Below, piece after piece: positions 23,157-34,537 of a stretch of 64,000 bases of DNA. Origin of the DNA: Entonaema liquescens (taxonomy: Eukaryota; Ascomycota; Sordariomycetes; Xylariales; Xylariaceae). Location: NCBI GenBank assembly GCA_902805475.1, contig CADCSX010000002.1, positions 1,426,001 to 1,490,000 on the forward strand, in the 5' to 3' direction. The first letter of the stretch is position 1. Every line of letters starts with the position of its first letter. A program made the position numbers and the translations under genes. A model generated the notes under the pieces. It was not told the DNA's origin, ran no database searches, and worked only from the letters and a program-made list of their open reading frames with translations.

Positions 23157-24098
23157 ATGGCTGCTCTCGTATCATCCCTTCTCCCTCCCGACCAACCCTT
23201 TCCGCACCGTGCGCCCCGTCCACGCCCTGCACCCATTAGATGGCGGAGTCTTCATGAACTACAGCCAAGTTATAAACGGGTTGCCAAACACGAACCCGTT
23301 AATAGGTCTATTAGGGTTAGCAGACTTCACCGTGACCGTATTGTTCGGCAGCGAAGATCTCGCTCTTCATATCTAGCATGGGGATTCCAGGATGAGGACG
23401 AGGACAACCGTCGTTTGGCGGCTGACCCTAGCGTCGCGCTGCCCTCCGACTTCAGCCGTAGCAAACCCCGACTCGAACGTCAGGAAGCCTTCCGAGAACC
23501 CAAGACTGAGGGGTTCTATTCTGATGTAGTGGAGGATGATTCCGACCTATATAAGTTAGGTATTCTATATGACGACGAACATTCACGTGGGTCTTACTTT
23601 AGCCTGGATGCTATCGTGCACGATGAGCCCGTCTATTCGGTTCGCCCGGCGAAGCGATCAAAGAAGCAACGCAAGGAGCAGTCTTATTTACACCTGGATC
23701 TCTCATACGCCTTGATAAGCTCGGACGCAGATGTCGAGCCTTTCTTGACTCCCGAGGTCCACGAAATTCCTGCTCCCGTCGAAGACATCTCTATAAGTCG
23801 AGACCGTCATGAGGACAATCATGCACCGGCGCAATCATATAAGGACGCAACACTCCCGGTTATCCACGAGCTCCCGCAGAGTTCATCGCTTTCATTTAAA
23901 ACGGCGGCCCCGGAGGCTACCGATTTTCCTGATTTAATTTCTGATTCCAAAGGAGAAGATGAAGAATCGCATGACTGGGCATTATTAGAGAATGCTGATA
24001 TTCTAAGTAATGCGGGTACTGATTTCGGCACGGAAGATATCGTCGACACGACCTCCGTCACCGGTGAAGCCTGGGTTGTGCTGGGCGACGGCTCGTAG
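23157..24098 (+). CDS. Uncharacterised low-complexity fungal protein
   Basis: 313 residues in one exon, start preceded by a CT-rich leader and CACTCATC context. I do not recognise a family. The N-terminal 75 residues are Pro/Arg-rich and basic (HRAPRPRPAPIRWRS, RQRRSRSS). The rest is acidic and Ser-rich, with VVEDDSDLYKLGILYDDE in the middle and DWALLENADILS then EAWVVLGDGS at the end; it is probably disordered. Codon use looks genuine. Coding-like sequence seems to continue downstream in a shifted frame (24099-24394, ending with a hydrophobic SYTGLLALFGVLVALG segment). The true protein may therefore be longer, with a C-terminal membrane anchor. Confidence 0.6.
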   Translation: MAALVSSLLPPDQPFPHRAPRPRPAPIRWRSLHELQPSYKRVAKHEPVNRSIRVSRLHRDRIVRQRRSRSSYLAWGFQDEDEDNRRLAADPSVALPSDFSRSKPRLERQEAFREPKTEGFYSDVVEDDSDLYKLGILYDDEHSRGSYFSLDAIVHDEPVYSVRPAKRSKKQRKEQSYLHLDLSYALISSDADVEPFLTPEVHEIPAPVEDISISRDRHEDNHAPAQSYKDATLPVIHELPQSSSLSFKTAAPEATDFPDLISDSKGEDEESHDWALLENADILSNAGTDFGTEDIVDTTSVTGEAWVVLGDGS

Positions 24099-24394
24099 CA
24101 GGTCCGCATATGAGATTCCCGAACGCCCTCGGATCTCGACCTGGTCGCAGCATCGCTGCGCGGACTGGCCCTCTATATACCCAGCACCCCGGGTTCCGGT
24201 GTATCGAAGGTGAAGCAGTTGTGTGCTCGTGGTCGGAAGACTACTCCGAGCTCGCTGTTTGCGTTGAAGTGTATCAACATGTGTACGCTTTTGTATCCCC
24301 GCAGGATGTTGCATCATATGGTTTTTCCTACACGGGTTTACTGGCATTGTTCGGCGTATTGGTAGCGTTAGGTACTGATATCCCCTGGTCATGA

Positions 24395-24957
24395 TTGATA
24401 TCAAAGCCTTTGGCATGGTTTTGTGTTTCCTCTGTTTACCTAACTGTACTCTATACAATTAACTATTAACGATGTATACGGAACAGTTTCAAGCTGTTGC
24501 CGTTTACCATGACTTAAATCAAGCTTACTAGTCTCAAAATTCCGTTTTCTCATGCGGAAGAGTGCTGAGACTCCTATTACTGTCGTAACAATATCTATTA
24601 CTAAAAATAATTCCCATAGGTCCAATTATGGCCCAATTATGGTGATGCAAGGAGGCAAACACTTCCCGCCCAGAATGCAATCTCCACCTCGATATGAGAG
24701 GATGTTAAGGCTATATCATATATGCTACGCTTTCGTTCATTAGACCCGGCGGACAATTTGGGGCATGACGTCGTGTCAATGTAATGGATATGGTGAACAG
24801 GGTGAATAAATGCCCCTGTATAGAAATATCAATCATGCCTTACCCATCTAGGTTTATATAATTGTGCTTCAATCTTGAACAGTAAGAAAAATAGAATATC
24901 TTCACAAGCTACTTCAATTGAGACTTCTATATATCAAATTATATCAAGATCGCAACC
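24395..24957. other. Intergenic, upstream of the glutathione transferase
   Basis: No gene seen. It ends in the A-rich leader of the GST gene. Confidence 0.4.
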
Positions 24958-25689
24958 ATGGGAGACAACACCAAACCACTCATCCTGCACGCCCACGCCA
25001 CAGGTCCAAACCCCTTCAAAATCGCCGCGGCTCTCGAGTTCCTCAAATTGCCGTACACGGTTAAGATGTGGGACTTCGGCGACGACCCGGAGAAAGGCGT
25101 CAAAGGCGCCGCTTTCCTCAAGATCAACGAGAACGGCCGGGTCCCCGCTCTCGAGGACCCGAACACAGGCGTCGTGTCCTGGGAATCCGGTGCTTGCATG
25201 AATTACCTGCGGCGGGTCTACGATAAAGACGGGAAGATCCTGGGTCCGAAGGGAAAAGGAGAGCAGGATATTGTGGATTTCGAGAAGTGGGAGTATTTCC
25301 TGTTGACTACGCTTGGCCCGATGACTGGACAGGCGAATTGGTATAGGTAAGGGTTCTTTCTGGGCTGGTTGGAAGATGGAAAGCTAATTGGTGCGCCTAG
25401 ACACTACAATCCAGTTAAGAACGATGATGCGCTGAATCGCTACCTTGAGCAGACCGAGCGTTGTTATGGCGTTCTTGAAGGACAACTGAAGAAGACTGGC
25501 GGTGATAGTATCCTACCTGGAGGAGTTACAGCCGTGGACCTGCACTTTGAGCCATGGGTGCGGCAACACTCATATGCGCAGATCAGCCTGGATCCGTACC
25601 CGACGGTTAAGAAATGGCTAGAGAAGGTGGATAGTCTGAAAGAGATCCAGGAGGGTTATAGGAAGATCAAAGAGGCACCTAAACCATAA
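24958..25689 (+). CDS. Glutathione S-transferase, Ure2-like (2 exons)
   Basis: Exons 24958-25346 and 25401-25689, 225 residues. The thioredoxin-fold N-terminal domain reads LILHAHATGPNPFKIAAALE, followed by INENGRVPALEDP (cis-Pro in VPAL) and SWESGACMNYL, the glutathione gamma-glutamyl contact region. The all-helical C-terminal domain starts near residue 95. The 54-bp intron (GTAAGG...CCTAG, with a GCTAAT branch-like site) joins GQANWYR to HYNPVKNDDALNRY, which matches family sequence. It likely conjugates glutathione to electrophiles in the cytosol. Substrate unknown. Confidence 0.88.
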
Positions 25690-25884
25690 GTTCAAAAAGT
25701 GGAAATTTAATATTGCCAACCTTGGCTATCTATCATCCGTATGGATGAGATGATCTTCGCAGAGATAAAACTGCGTCGGACGCCAAATACAAACCTCATG
25801 ATCATACCTCTTTAAATCCAGACCCAAGCCGATAACCCATCTGAACGCCGCCAATACTTTACCCAACTATCGTACACCTAGATA

Positions 25885-27463
25885 TTACAGGCCCGATGTT
25901 GGTCCATATGTTGTCTCTGTAGCTTCGACAACACTTCCTTCAAGGTTCGGTGAATTCCCGGTCTCATATTGCCTGGTAAATCCGCTATCACGTACGGGCA
26001 TGATTTCCCATCTGACCATGTCATCATCCATACCTGGCCAAAGGTCTGTGGGCAAATATTCTGCTACTTCCTGTCGGAATAATTCTCGTTCCTTGCGGTC
26101 GTTTTCATAAAGCTTGTCGACACTCTCCTTTGCCTTCTTCCATATGCTTACTACCTTCTCTTGCAACGCCCTGCGCCTTTCGACTTCGAGGATCAGCCCG
26201 TCGTATGAGTTGGAATAACTTTCATAGAAAATTCGCAATTCGTCCATCTCGTGCAACTTTTCCTGAATCGCCAATTGCTCTTCGTCCCACCTATCACGAA
26301 ACTCTGCCTCGGCTGATATATAGCTGGGGAGTCGCATTCCGATATCCTCTAGTACTTTAAAAGCGTCGATGGTTGAGCGGTAAGCTCCCTTAACGCGATT
26401 CCTTTGGCTGTCGATAGATGTGAAATCCGCCTCCATGGTCTGTAAACGTATGTTGAGCTCTTGAACTACGTCGTTGACTTCTGATGCGTCTTGCACGACG
26501 ATTTCGAGCATCTGAGCACGTTCCTCGGGGGAGATTGGGTCATCCTCGGGTGTATGAGATTCTTGTTCTGCAATCACGCCAGATATCGATACGTTTACGC
26601 CGCTTTGGGAGTCTATCGCTTCGGCAGCTTTGATTCTAGCTAAGGCTGCTCCACCTTCTGTCGTCCTCACTGCGGTTACACACAGGTCGAAATGTTTCGT
26701 TAGTGACGAAAGGAGCTCAGCCATGGCGTGGGAGCTATCAATCATCGAGGAGAAAAGTTGGGGTAGTTGCCGCTCCGAGGATGAAGCCGAGGGGGACGGG
26801 GAGGATGGAGCGCCAGATAGGGTCTTACTGAGTAAGCGCATGTCGGTGTCGAAGCGGAGTAGATCACCATCGAATGACTTTTGGATAGTCTAGCAAAGAG
26901 TTAAGTTGGTTTGGTATGGAATGAGAGCTTAGGAATAGTGTGGCGCGAACCTGTAAAGATTGGATGTTTTCCTTCAGAGCATCATTTATCCCTTCAACCC
27001 GTGACTCGTCAATAAAATCGAGTAGATTCTTTTTGCCCTCGCCGGCTGGTCTAAATGTGCTATCCACAATCCTATCCCGCAGCACTCTCATGGTATCTTC
27101 AAGGCGGCCATGAGCAGCATCTAATGTTTTAATTATTTGCTTAAATTCGCGATTTCCGTTATCGTATGTTCGATTCATGCTCCGTCGTAGATGCCGTAGC
27201 AGTCGAATCTGTTCGTTTATACCTTGGCGGATAAATCCCGACTGTGCGGCGAGGACAAGGGATTCCTCATGGGCTTCCTTCGCTAAATGAACGAGTTCAT
27301 TGGCGCGCAGCACAAGGCCCATGGAGTTGAGTGAACGTTTAGCATCAAGAAGATGTCGTACGAGTGTTTCAACAGGTATCAACCCGATGGAGCCAGGGAC
27401 GCCATGTTGGGATGTAGGGCGAGAGACGGACGCCGTTGAGTGTGGGCTGGTGATAGATGCCAT
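25885..27463 (-). CDS. atg17: Autophagy scaffold Atg17 (2 exons)
   Basis: Exons on the minus strand are 26951-27463 and 25885-26889, 505 residues. Atg17 is the crescent-shaped scaffold that, with Atg1 and Atg13, nucleates the pre-autophagosomal structure. The N-terminal family block is clear: LIPVETLVRHLLDAKRSL, then RANELVHLAKEAHEESLVLA and the RQGINEQIRLLRHLRRSM helix. The 61-bp intron (GTTCGC...CTAG) joins KENIQSLQ to TIQKSFDGDLLRFD. Most of the chain is predicted coiled coil, with an Asp/Glu-rich segment after residue 245. The C-terminus is short and disordered. The start at 27463 is the first ATG in frame. Confidence 0.92.
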
Positions 27464-28287
27464 GTTGAATGATATCAAAATTAGGGCGTTAAACCCAGTA
27501 TGTAAAAAGGTAGCTAGTAAGCCAGAGGCTAAGCAGATTCTTCTACATTCTTATTAGTGAACAATCGAAATAGTTATATGATGAAGGATGAAGTTGTAGA
27601 AGAGAGTATTGGAGGAAGTTAGAGAAGCTAAGGTAAAGCTTAGGCAGTTAATGGCGTGCGATAGGCGGCAGGGCGGGTACCTATGCAAAGCTACGGCGAA
27701 ACCACAATGCTGGATCATACCTGCATCTTAGACGAGCAAATCACGGCTTAACGAACTCTAAAGTGCCGATGTACCACCCCACATTGAACCAGTGGAGTTG
27801 TCGATATCAGCTCCAGTTAAGGCTATTAGAGTACCAATACCTAACTAAGTACCAGTGTGTTAGGGTACATACCAAGCCAAGGTGAAGCGATCGCTGCCAA
27901 GCAGTTTCCAATAGTAAAGCGTCGATTAAACCCCTAATCTCATATTCTTTACAACAATTCCGCGTCGTCTTTCACCCGACATTGCCGTACATTCTTGAAC
28001 TATCACTATATTTTCTTCTTCTTCTTCTTCTTCTTCTTCTTAATACCAAGATATAATCCATTTATTCCTGTCTTATTTAGTATTCGAATACAATTATTTA
28101 TCGATTGCCTTATCTACCTATTTAATATCTTCACTTAAGCCAAAATATTATCATCAATTGTCAATAGTTAATAGCTGTTTGCCATTAGCATTCCCTCTCT
28201 CCCTCCTTAACAACACTTTCATAATGTTGAATTGTTGAATTATCTCTCAACTTGCTGGCTTTAATATAATGTTATATCTATAATAAA
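27464..28287. other. Divergent intergenic region
   Basis: Shared promoter space of atg17 and the riboflavin-kinase-fold gene. Holds the TTC microsatellite at 28013-28041. No gene seen. Confidence 0.5.
28013..28041 (+). repeat. (TTC)n microsatellite
   Basis: About nine perfect TTC units in the presumed 5' leader of the gene at 28288. Confidence 0.9.
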
Positions 28288-30069
28288 ATGGACCAACCAT
28301 CTACCAAAGCTATTACACGGAAGCCAATCCCACCGGCAGATCCGCAACCACCCCCGTATGCGGATGATGTCCTCGATGATCTCATTGAGGATTATTTAGA
28401 ACCATCTAAACCAACGGGCCCTCACAAAAATCCTATGTTGGCCATTGAAACTAAGGAATTGAAATTGGATACTAATTCAACCGTCCCTCCACCTATTCCT
28501 CCAGGGCCATTTTCCGCTCCTCTTGTTTCTAGTCCTTCAGCAATCTCACTTAACTCTGGGACATCAACGCCAGACAATCCTAGCCGTTCGCTATGGAAGG
28601 TTGCTGCCAATGAGACTATGTACTTTGCCGGCGGGCTTATCTCACACCCTTCCGAGTCGACTAAGCATTATAGCATTCTGCGCCATTCGGCCGGCGTAGT
28701 TCTTTACCAGGGGCCATCTACGAGTATCGCTATTACCATATTTGCGGACGAACCATTACCAGCTGACCGTTCATTCTGGCTACAGAAAAAGGGTTTCTCT
28801 GGGAATATGGGTATGTTCACTAGTACCCTACTACGCACGCAAGGGGACTGGATCGAAGTGACGCCCTCATTTGCGGCCCTTCCCTCCCAAGTTTCCGAAT
28901 CGGATGAGCGAGCCTGGCAAAGGGATATCAAGAAGTTTCTTAAGAAAGCGATATCCCACAAGCACTTCTCTAAGCAGATGGCTCGTGAGACTTGCGTTAT
29001 TCGAATCCCTGCCTCAGCTGAAGATGGCTATTTTCGTGTTGTCATGTGTACAGGTGAAGGGTCGAAGAAGACGCTTTGTTCTTCTCCCGTCTTTCGCATA
29101 GCAAGTATGTCGTCGGATGCGGGTGTATTACGTGGTGCAAGCTTGTCAACCTTGCCTATCGAACTTGGGTTGAAAGCAGCAACGATAATAGGCCAAAATA
29201 TTGTGGATAAGTTTGTCGAACCTGCTGTGGATTTTATAGAGAGCAAAATTGAAAAATATGGCCCAGGTTTGATAGCACAAGAAGCTGCGCTTCTGGCATA
29301 CGAAAACTCTAAGTTGGCCGAGCGGATCGGCGCTGCAGAAGAAACCATCGGCGCGGAAAATGATACCTACTCACAAACAGAAGGAGTGCTAGAGGCACCC
29401 CCTCGGATCGTTGGTGCCGATAGCGGACCAGTGAAGCCGTACCCGATCCGGTTTACTAGCAAGGTGGTCCAAGGAACCGGCAGAGGACGAAGTGAAACCG
29501 GGGTACCAACAGCAAACCTAACCGGCGTACCGGATGATTTACTAGTACGTCTCAGTGGCGTTTATATCGGTTGGGCCGCCGTCCAATCACCTAAGGGGAC
29601 CGAAGCCATCTCACATGACTGGCATGAGGCACTCATCACTGTTGGGCCTTCGCCGTACGCGCCACCCCAGGTGGTTTCTAAAAATGTGGTCACAGTTCAC
29701 ATTATTCACGACTTTGGTGAAGCCAGATTTGTGAACCATGATCTTCAGGTCGTGATAATGGCGTATTTGAGGTCCATGCCAAAGCCTGATAACTCCCAGT
29801 CACGTACAGAAACCACCACCGCCATCACGCGAGATATCGACACAGCTGTTGCTAGCCTTAGTCGCGAGAATTGGAAATGCGACGTGACCCTTCGTAGGGT
29901 CAAGTCAGAAATGAGCATGAGAACTACGGGGGAAAAGTATCTCGATATGAGAGTTCAAATGCAGAAACGGGTTGATAGCGTCCCACTACACCTAGTAGGA
30001 GTCCGCACTACTAGAAACGAGTTCAAAGACCAGGCTTATGGTAGGGGCGGCTTATACATACGACGATGA
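28288..30069 (+). CDS. Riboflavin-kinase-fold protein of filamentous fungi, probably non-catalytic
   Basis: Intronless, 593 residues. The N-terminal 100 residues are Pro-rich and disordered (PPPIPPGPFSAP). A conserved fungal domain at about 105-275 contains LWKVANETMYFAGGLISHP-like and ILRHSAGVVLYQGPS segments. It is followed by an amphipathic stretch (IGQNIVDKFVEPAVDFIESK). From about 385 to 490 the sequence follows the riboflavin kinase fold: PYPIRFTSKVVQGTGRGR, then GVPTANL (ATP/Mg loop), GVYIGWAAV and VHIIHDFGEARF. At the position of the catalytic Glu just before the H-I-x-H motif there is Thr, and the family's LRPE ends as LRSM. Catalysis is therefore doubtful. Such proteins are sometimes labelled LipA/NB-ARC domain proteins in fungal annotations. 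Function unknown. Confidence 0.7.
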   Translation: MDQPSTKAITRKPIPPADPQPPPYADDVLDDLIEDYLEPSKPTGPHKNPMLAIETKELKLDTNSTVPPPIPPGPFSAPLVSSPSAISLNSGTSTPDNPSRSLWKVAANETMYFAGGLISHPSESTKHYSILRHSAGVVLYQGPSTSIAITIFADEPLPADRSFWLQKKGFSGNMGMFTSTLLRTQGDWIEVTPSFAALPSQVSESDERAWQRDIKKFLKKAISHKHFSKQMARETCVIRIPASAEDGYFRVVMCTGEGSKKTLCSSPVFRIASMSSDAGVLRGASLSTLPIELGLKAATIIGQNIVDKFVEPAVDFIESKIEKYGPGLIAQEAALLAYENSKLAERIGAAEETIGAENDTYSQTEGVLEAPPRIVGADSGPVKPYPIRFTSKVVQGTGRGRSETGVPTANLTGVPDDLLVRLSGVYIGWAAVQSPKGTEAISHDWHEALITVGPSPYAPPQVVSKNVVTVHIIHDFGEARFVNHDLQVVIMAYLRSMPKPDNSQSRTETTTAITRDIDTAVASLSRENWKCDVTLRRVKSEMSMRTTGEKYLDMRVQMQKRVDSVPLHLVGVRTTRNEFKDQAYGRGGLYIRR

Positions 30070-31152
30070 TGGATACAGTGGTGTTCTGATATAGGGAGCA
30101 CATCAGAAGCTCGGTAAGCGGGGTGGTGTGCGATGTTGCGCGGTGTGTATTCCAGCTTCACGGCAGCATAGCTATTTTTCATAATCCTTTCTTGTTTTTC
30201 CTTCTGGTAAATTAGGAAATTTTTAGTCTGGGAATTTTAGCACCCTTAGATGCTCCAACTACCTTAGGGGAGTGTTATTCTTAAGGGTCTCCCGGAAAGC
30301 AAAACGGGCGTTTCCCTGTTGGGCTTTATCTTAAGTCGGCAACGACGGTCTTTATTCGGTCGTGTAACCTCGGAAGCTAATTGAGTTAGAGCATGGAAAG
30401 TTCCCCGAACGCCGAATAATCGGAGTGGGATAATATTTACGGTCTGTCCTACAAATCCGGCATCCCATATCTTATCTCATAGGGATGTTAGTAGTTAATA
30501 CTAATATTCGAAAACATGTACGATGTCTGTGCAATCCCCCATTTATAGGTGTGGCTGACATATCCGAGACTATAATAATAATACAATAAATAAGAGAATC
30601 AAATAAGTTGAAAGTTTCAGCCTCCATCTGATTAAGATGAAAGATCTTTACCATATAATTATTGAAATATTCAAGGGTCCAATACTTCAATGTTTGTACT
30701 TATAAATGGGTCCGTGGAATGTGCTCGATCTGTCGGGTCTAGACTCTGGACCGACCTCCGTTTAATACGGAAACGATTTACAAGGTGCAAGGTAATAACC
30801 GTCCTGCCGTCCCGCTGTAATAACCTTGATAAGTGACCAAATAATTAGCGAAACAAACTCCAAATCTTCACAAGCGTAACGGCAAAGTGGCTAAATACTA
30901 TAGAGAAATAGTCCGTTGATTGGTAAGATATTATCATTATCTCCACTTTTGCTTAGTATACATTGGAAATACTTTTTTACATAGTAGTTACATTAATAGT
31001 TACATTAATAAATCTTGATGAGATAAAGGTAATGGAACCCTATGACTTGTACCGATAATAAAGACTCCGAGTCAAGGCCTTCTCCGTCGGCCGGCGGTTT
31101 TGTAACTTAACTCGCTTGTTGCACCGACGTTTCCTTCTCCACGTCCTAGACA
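30070..31152. other. Intergenic, upstream of MFS transporter
   Basis: AT-rich, no gene seen. GATAAG at about 30828 and other GATA cores occur, as often seen upstream of nitrogen-related permeases. Confidence 0.45.
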
Positions 31153-32658
31153 ATGGCTTCGAGTCTAACTCCTCCTTCCGAGGATCAACGGAAAGGCACT
31201 TCCTCTCCATCAAAAGTTACTAACGATGGAGATATTTCTTCTGAGCGCAACTTCACTGGGGAGGAAGAAGAGGACGAGGATATTATGGATCCCGTTGCGA
31301 CTCGTCGGGCCTTAGAGCGACGGCTCAGGCTCAAGGTTGACTTGCGACTTTGTACTATCGCCGGTATACTCTGTTCACTCAATTTACTCGATTCGGGGGT
31401 TATTAGTTCGGCGTCGGTGACGTCCATGCCGACGGACTTGGACCTCACGGGCAACAGGTTCAGTGTTAGCATCTTTATCTTCACCATATCGAGCATCGCC
31501 TTTCAGCTGCCCTCAACGCTAGCAGTGCGCACTTTCGGCCCGCGCTTGTGGTTCTCCTTCATTACCTTTTGCTTTGGTCTTATTACCATGTGCACTGCGT
31601 TCATTCAGACATGGCGGCAAATGATTGCGCTGAGGGTACTCCTCGGTATTTCTATGAGCGGTATTTATCCAGGCCTGACGTACCTCATCTCGACGTGGTA
31701 TCCGAGGAGAGAACAGCAGACGCGCTTTGCCTTTCTACAGACCGGCGAGGTAATCATCCTCGCCACGGGCGGCATCGTCAATTTTGGACTTAACCAGCTA
31801 GATGGCAAGGGCGGTATCGCAGGCTGGCGCTACATGTTCCTGGTGCAGGGCCTGATCTCCATCATCCTCGGATTCATGACGTATTTCTGGATAGTGGATT
31901 TCCCCGAAGAAGCGCATCGGTCGTTTTGGTTTCTCACGCCCGAAGAGCAAGAACTCGCTGTCGCGCGCATCAACGCCGATCGCAAAGATGTCGAGCCGGA
32001 TCCATTCTCGTGGGGCAAGGTGTTCGTACATGCACGCGACCCGAAGGTCTACGGATTTGCATGCATGTTCTTCCTACTGAATCTTGTATCGACCGCGCTG
32101 TCTTACTTTTTACCTATTATTCTGCAGAGCGGCATGGGATTCGACGAGAATCAATCGATTCTCCTGTCCGCGCCACCTTATTATTACGCAGTCATCCCAG
32201 TTCTTCTATCGTCTATGATTGGCGACCGATTCCGTCTTCGAGGGCCCATTATTATCTTCAACTGTATCACGCTGATCGTAGGGTTTTGCATGCTTGGCTT
32301 CTCCGAGCAGGTCACTGTGCGCTATGTCGGGACGTACCTTGCGACCGGTGCGTATGTGAGCAATTGGGCAGCTTTAAGTGCCTACCAAGCAAACAATATC
32401 GCCGGCCAGTGGAAGCGCGCATTTACCGCAGCTGCAGTGACGGCCCTGAACGGCGCTGGTGGAATCGCGGGGAGTTTTATCGTTCGATCCCAGGAAGCGC
32501 CGCATTATATGACTGCGGTGTGGGTCTCTATCGGATCGCACATTCTGATCATCGCCATAGTAGGCGCTTTCTCGGCCTACTTCTTCTTCGCAAATAAGCT
32601 TGCCGCCCAAGGGAAGATCCTCATTGAGGGTGTGGATGGTTTCAAGTATACGTACTGA
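31153..32658 (+). CDS. MFS transporter, anion:cation symporter family (Dal5/Tna1-like), intronless
   Basis: 501 residues with about twelve membrane segments from residue 65 onward and a long acidic N-terminal tail (EEEEDEDIMD). Family features are LGISMSGIYPGLTYLISTWYPRRE between helices 4 and 5, GWRYMFLVQG before helix 6, SMIGDRFRLRG between helices 8 and 9, and SAYQANNIAGQWKRAF in helix 11. The helix 1 signature, usually LDRxN, reads LLDSGVISSA, a departure that may affect substrate choice. Relatives carry nicotinate, allantoate or other organic anions. The C-terminus FKYTY is also found (as FRYTY) in the transporter at 40358, so the two are distant paralogues. Confidence 0.88.
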   Translation: MASSLTPPSEDQRKGTSSPSKVTNDGDISSERNFTGEEEEDEDIMDPVATRRALERRLRLKVDLRLCTIAGILCSLNLLDSGVISSASVTSMPTDLDLTGNRFSVSIFIFTISSIAFQLPSTLAVRTFGPRLWFSFITFCFGLITMCTAFIQTWRQMIALRVLLGISMSGIYPGLTYLISTWYPRREQQTRFAFLQTGEVIILATGGIVNFGLNQLDGKGGIAGWRYMFLVQGLISIILGFMTYFWIVDFPEEAHRSFWFLTPEEQELAVARINADRKDVEPDPFSWGKVFVHARDPKVYGFACMFFLLNLVSTALSYFLPIILQSGMGFDENQSILLSAPPYYYAVIPVLLSSMIGDRFRLRGPIIIFNCITLIVGFCMLGFSEQVTVRYVGTYLATGAYVSNWAALSAYQANNIAGQWKRAFTAAAVTALNGAGGIAGSFIVRSQEAPHYMTAVWVSIGSHILIIAIVGAFSAYFFFANKLAAQGKILIEGVDGFKYTY

Positions 32659-33199
32659 TTTCTGGGCTTTAAACGCAGTATAGAGCGGGGCGCTAGAATT
32701 GGATATCTTCATGTTTGATGTTGTTGCGTTGAGGTCTCGCCCTATCGCAGGTGTCTTTGGAAGCATGATTATATAAACGACGACGTAACGCGTTACGAAT
32801 AATGTCAATACCTAGGCTAAGTCCAAAAATAGAATCATAGAGTATTGGTGGTTTAGGCTATCTGGTTTCTCCCTTGCTTGATGAGTACGTACATATGACT
32901 TCAGGTTACAGGTACCTAATTATTAGCTCCCTAGGTAGGTAGGTAAGCTGCCACGTCCGTATACACCCTGTGTTAATTATGAGCCTGGTGTGCGTATACT
33001 GATGAGATCGTGAGTTTCAAGATAATTATTCATGGTAACAAATGCGAACTGTTGATGCCCAATGTGAACCACATGTCTGAGCCCCTTTGCCTTGAATTTG
33101 CCCTCATTATAAAATGCCGTTAAGTCTTCGAGGATAGCTCGTGGGTCATATGAGGTGCGCTGGTCTCCTCAAAGTAGTAAATAGCCTTGACAATTCGTT
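32659..33199. other. Convergent spacer
   Basis: No gene seen. Contains CCCTAGGTAGGTAGGTAAG at about 32930-32948. Confidence 0.5.
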
Positions 33200-33649
33200 T
33201 CAGTTGAATTCTTCCTCTTCGAAGCCATTGTCATCCTGTAGTAGCCTCTCCTTAGCTTGCTCTCGAGCACGTCGCTCTCGCCTTCGCTCTTCGCGTGGTA
33301 ACCGGCGATCTGCACCCGGTTCTCGACGCGTTACCACAAGTCGGGCGAGTTTCCCAACAGCCACGAAGGAACTAAGTAAAGCCTTAGTGTTTGGGCTACT
33401 CGACTGCTGCGAATTGCTCCTTTTGGCGGACGGGGTATATCTTGAGTTGTCCTTGCTATCGTCCCTTGAGCTTGCGACTTGCTCAGGCCTTGATATACAT
33501 ATTCTAGGGCTGTTACGACCCCCGGTCCAGATGCTGCCGTCGGAAGTATCAAAGAACGTATACTGCTGGTCGTGGGCGTTGTGCTCGATGCGCTTGACGC
33601 CGTGCGAGGGGCGTTCCTCATCCATATCTCGATATGACCAGCGGCCCAT
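33200..33649 (-). CDS. Small conserved fungal protein with MGRWSY start and basic C-terminus
   Basis: 149 residues in one exon. The opening MGRWSYRDMDEERPSHGVKR, followed by YTFFDTSDGSIWTG, is a widely conserved start among Pezizomycotina proteins of unknown function. The C-terminal third is strongly basic and helical (RRLPREERRRERRAREQAKE) and closes with an acidic tip FEEEEFN. No signal peptide or membrane segment. A nucleic-acid or nuclear role is possible from charge alone; this is inference. Confidence 0.7.
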   Translation of the reverse strand: MGRWSYRDMDEERPSHGVKRIEHNAHDQQYTFFDTSDGSIWTGGRNSPRICISRPEQVASSRDDSKDNSRYTPSAKRSNSQQSSSPNTKALLSSFVAVGKLARLVVTRREPGADRRLPREERRRERRAREQAKERLLQDDNGFEEEEFN

Positions 33650-34537
33650 TTTAACTTGCGTAGGGGGGTTTTTTCCCCAAAATTTTCTATTGAAGTCTTT
33701 TGCTATAATTTGGTATAGCAGAAGAGGTAGGTGACGCGGCGGTATTGTAAATTATCGGCAAACGTACCACCTCTACATATATGGCGGGAGATTGCGTTAA
33801 CCTGCCACGCATGTCTGAGCGGATAGCCAATGGAGAGATGCGATTCGTATACCCTACGCCGTGCATATACATGGTATTTACGCGATACACAAGCCACCGG
33901 AAAAGATGTTTTAGAATATGAAAATAGCATTCCATACGGCGTGTGTAACACCTTACCCGCCTTCGTACTGTTTGTACGAGCAATGCACCCATATGGTCTG
34001 TGCTTCACGTAGGTAGATCTGGGTAACTCACAGCCACTGGTAGCACTACTATTACGTCGTATCAAAGTTTGCATAAGGGACGGCGAAAGCTGGAGCCGAG
34101 AATAATAGTATATTAAGTGAGTGGTAGAATAGAATTTTATCTGGTGCATATTTCCAACCATTGTATAGGTCGTGAGCCAGTCGAAAGCTGGCTATATGGG
34201 TGCCCTTTGGGCTACGTTAATAATAGTGACTGTGATGTCCTCTAGGGGAGGTGACATTAAATGAGCGATGAATAGGGGTTGCCTTCAATTTCAAACACAC
34301 TATAACCCTCCGTGCGTAACAATCCTGCCGCAATGAAGCACAGTCTACATGATGCCATTCCCGGAGCAAACCGGTCGAAGCGAAGAATTGGTGCAGGCGC
34401 AAGGCTTACTAGGAAGAGGTCAACTTTTACATACCCAGATGGAGTTCTAATGCATCAAATTATATGGTATAGAGTTGGAGGTGCATAGAAGGAGATGACT
34501 GGGAGTCTGGGATGACGGTGCTGCATCAACTTCATCC
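33650..34537. other. Intergenic, AT-rich
   Basis: Short overlapping open frames only, none with recognisable motifs. Confidence 0.45.
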
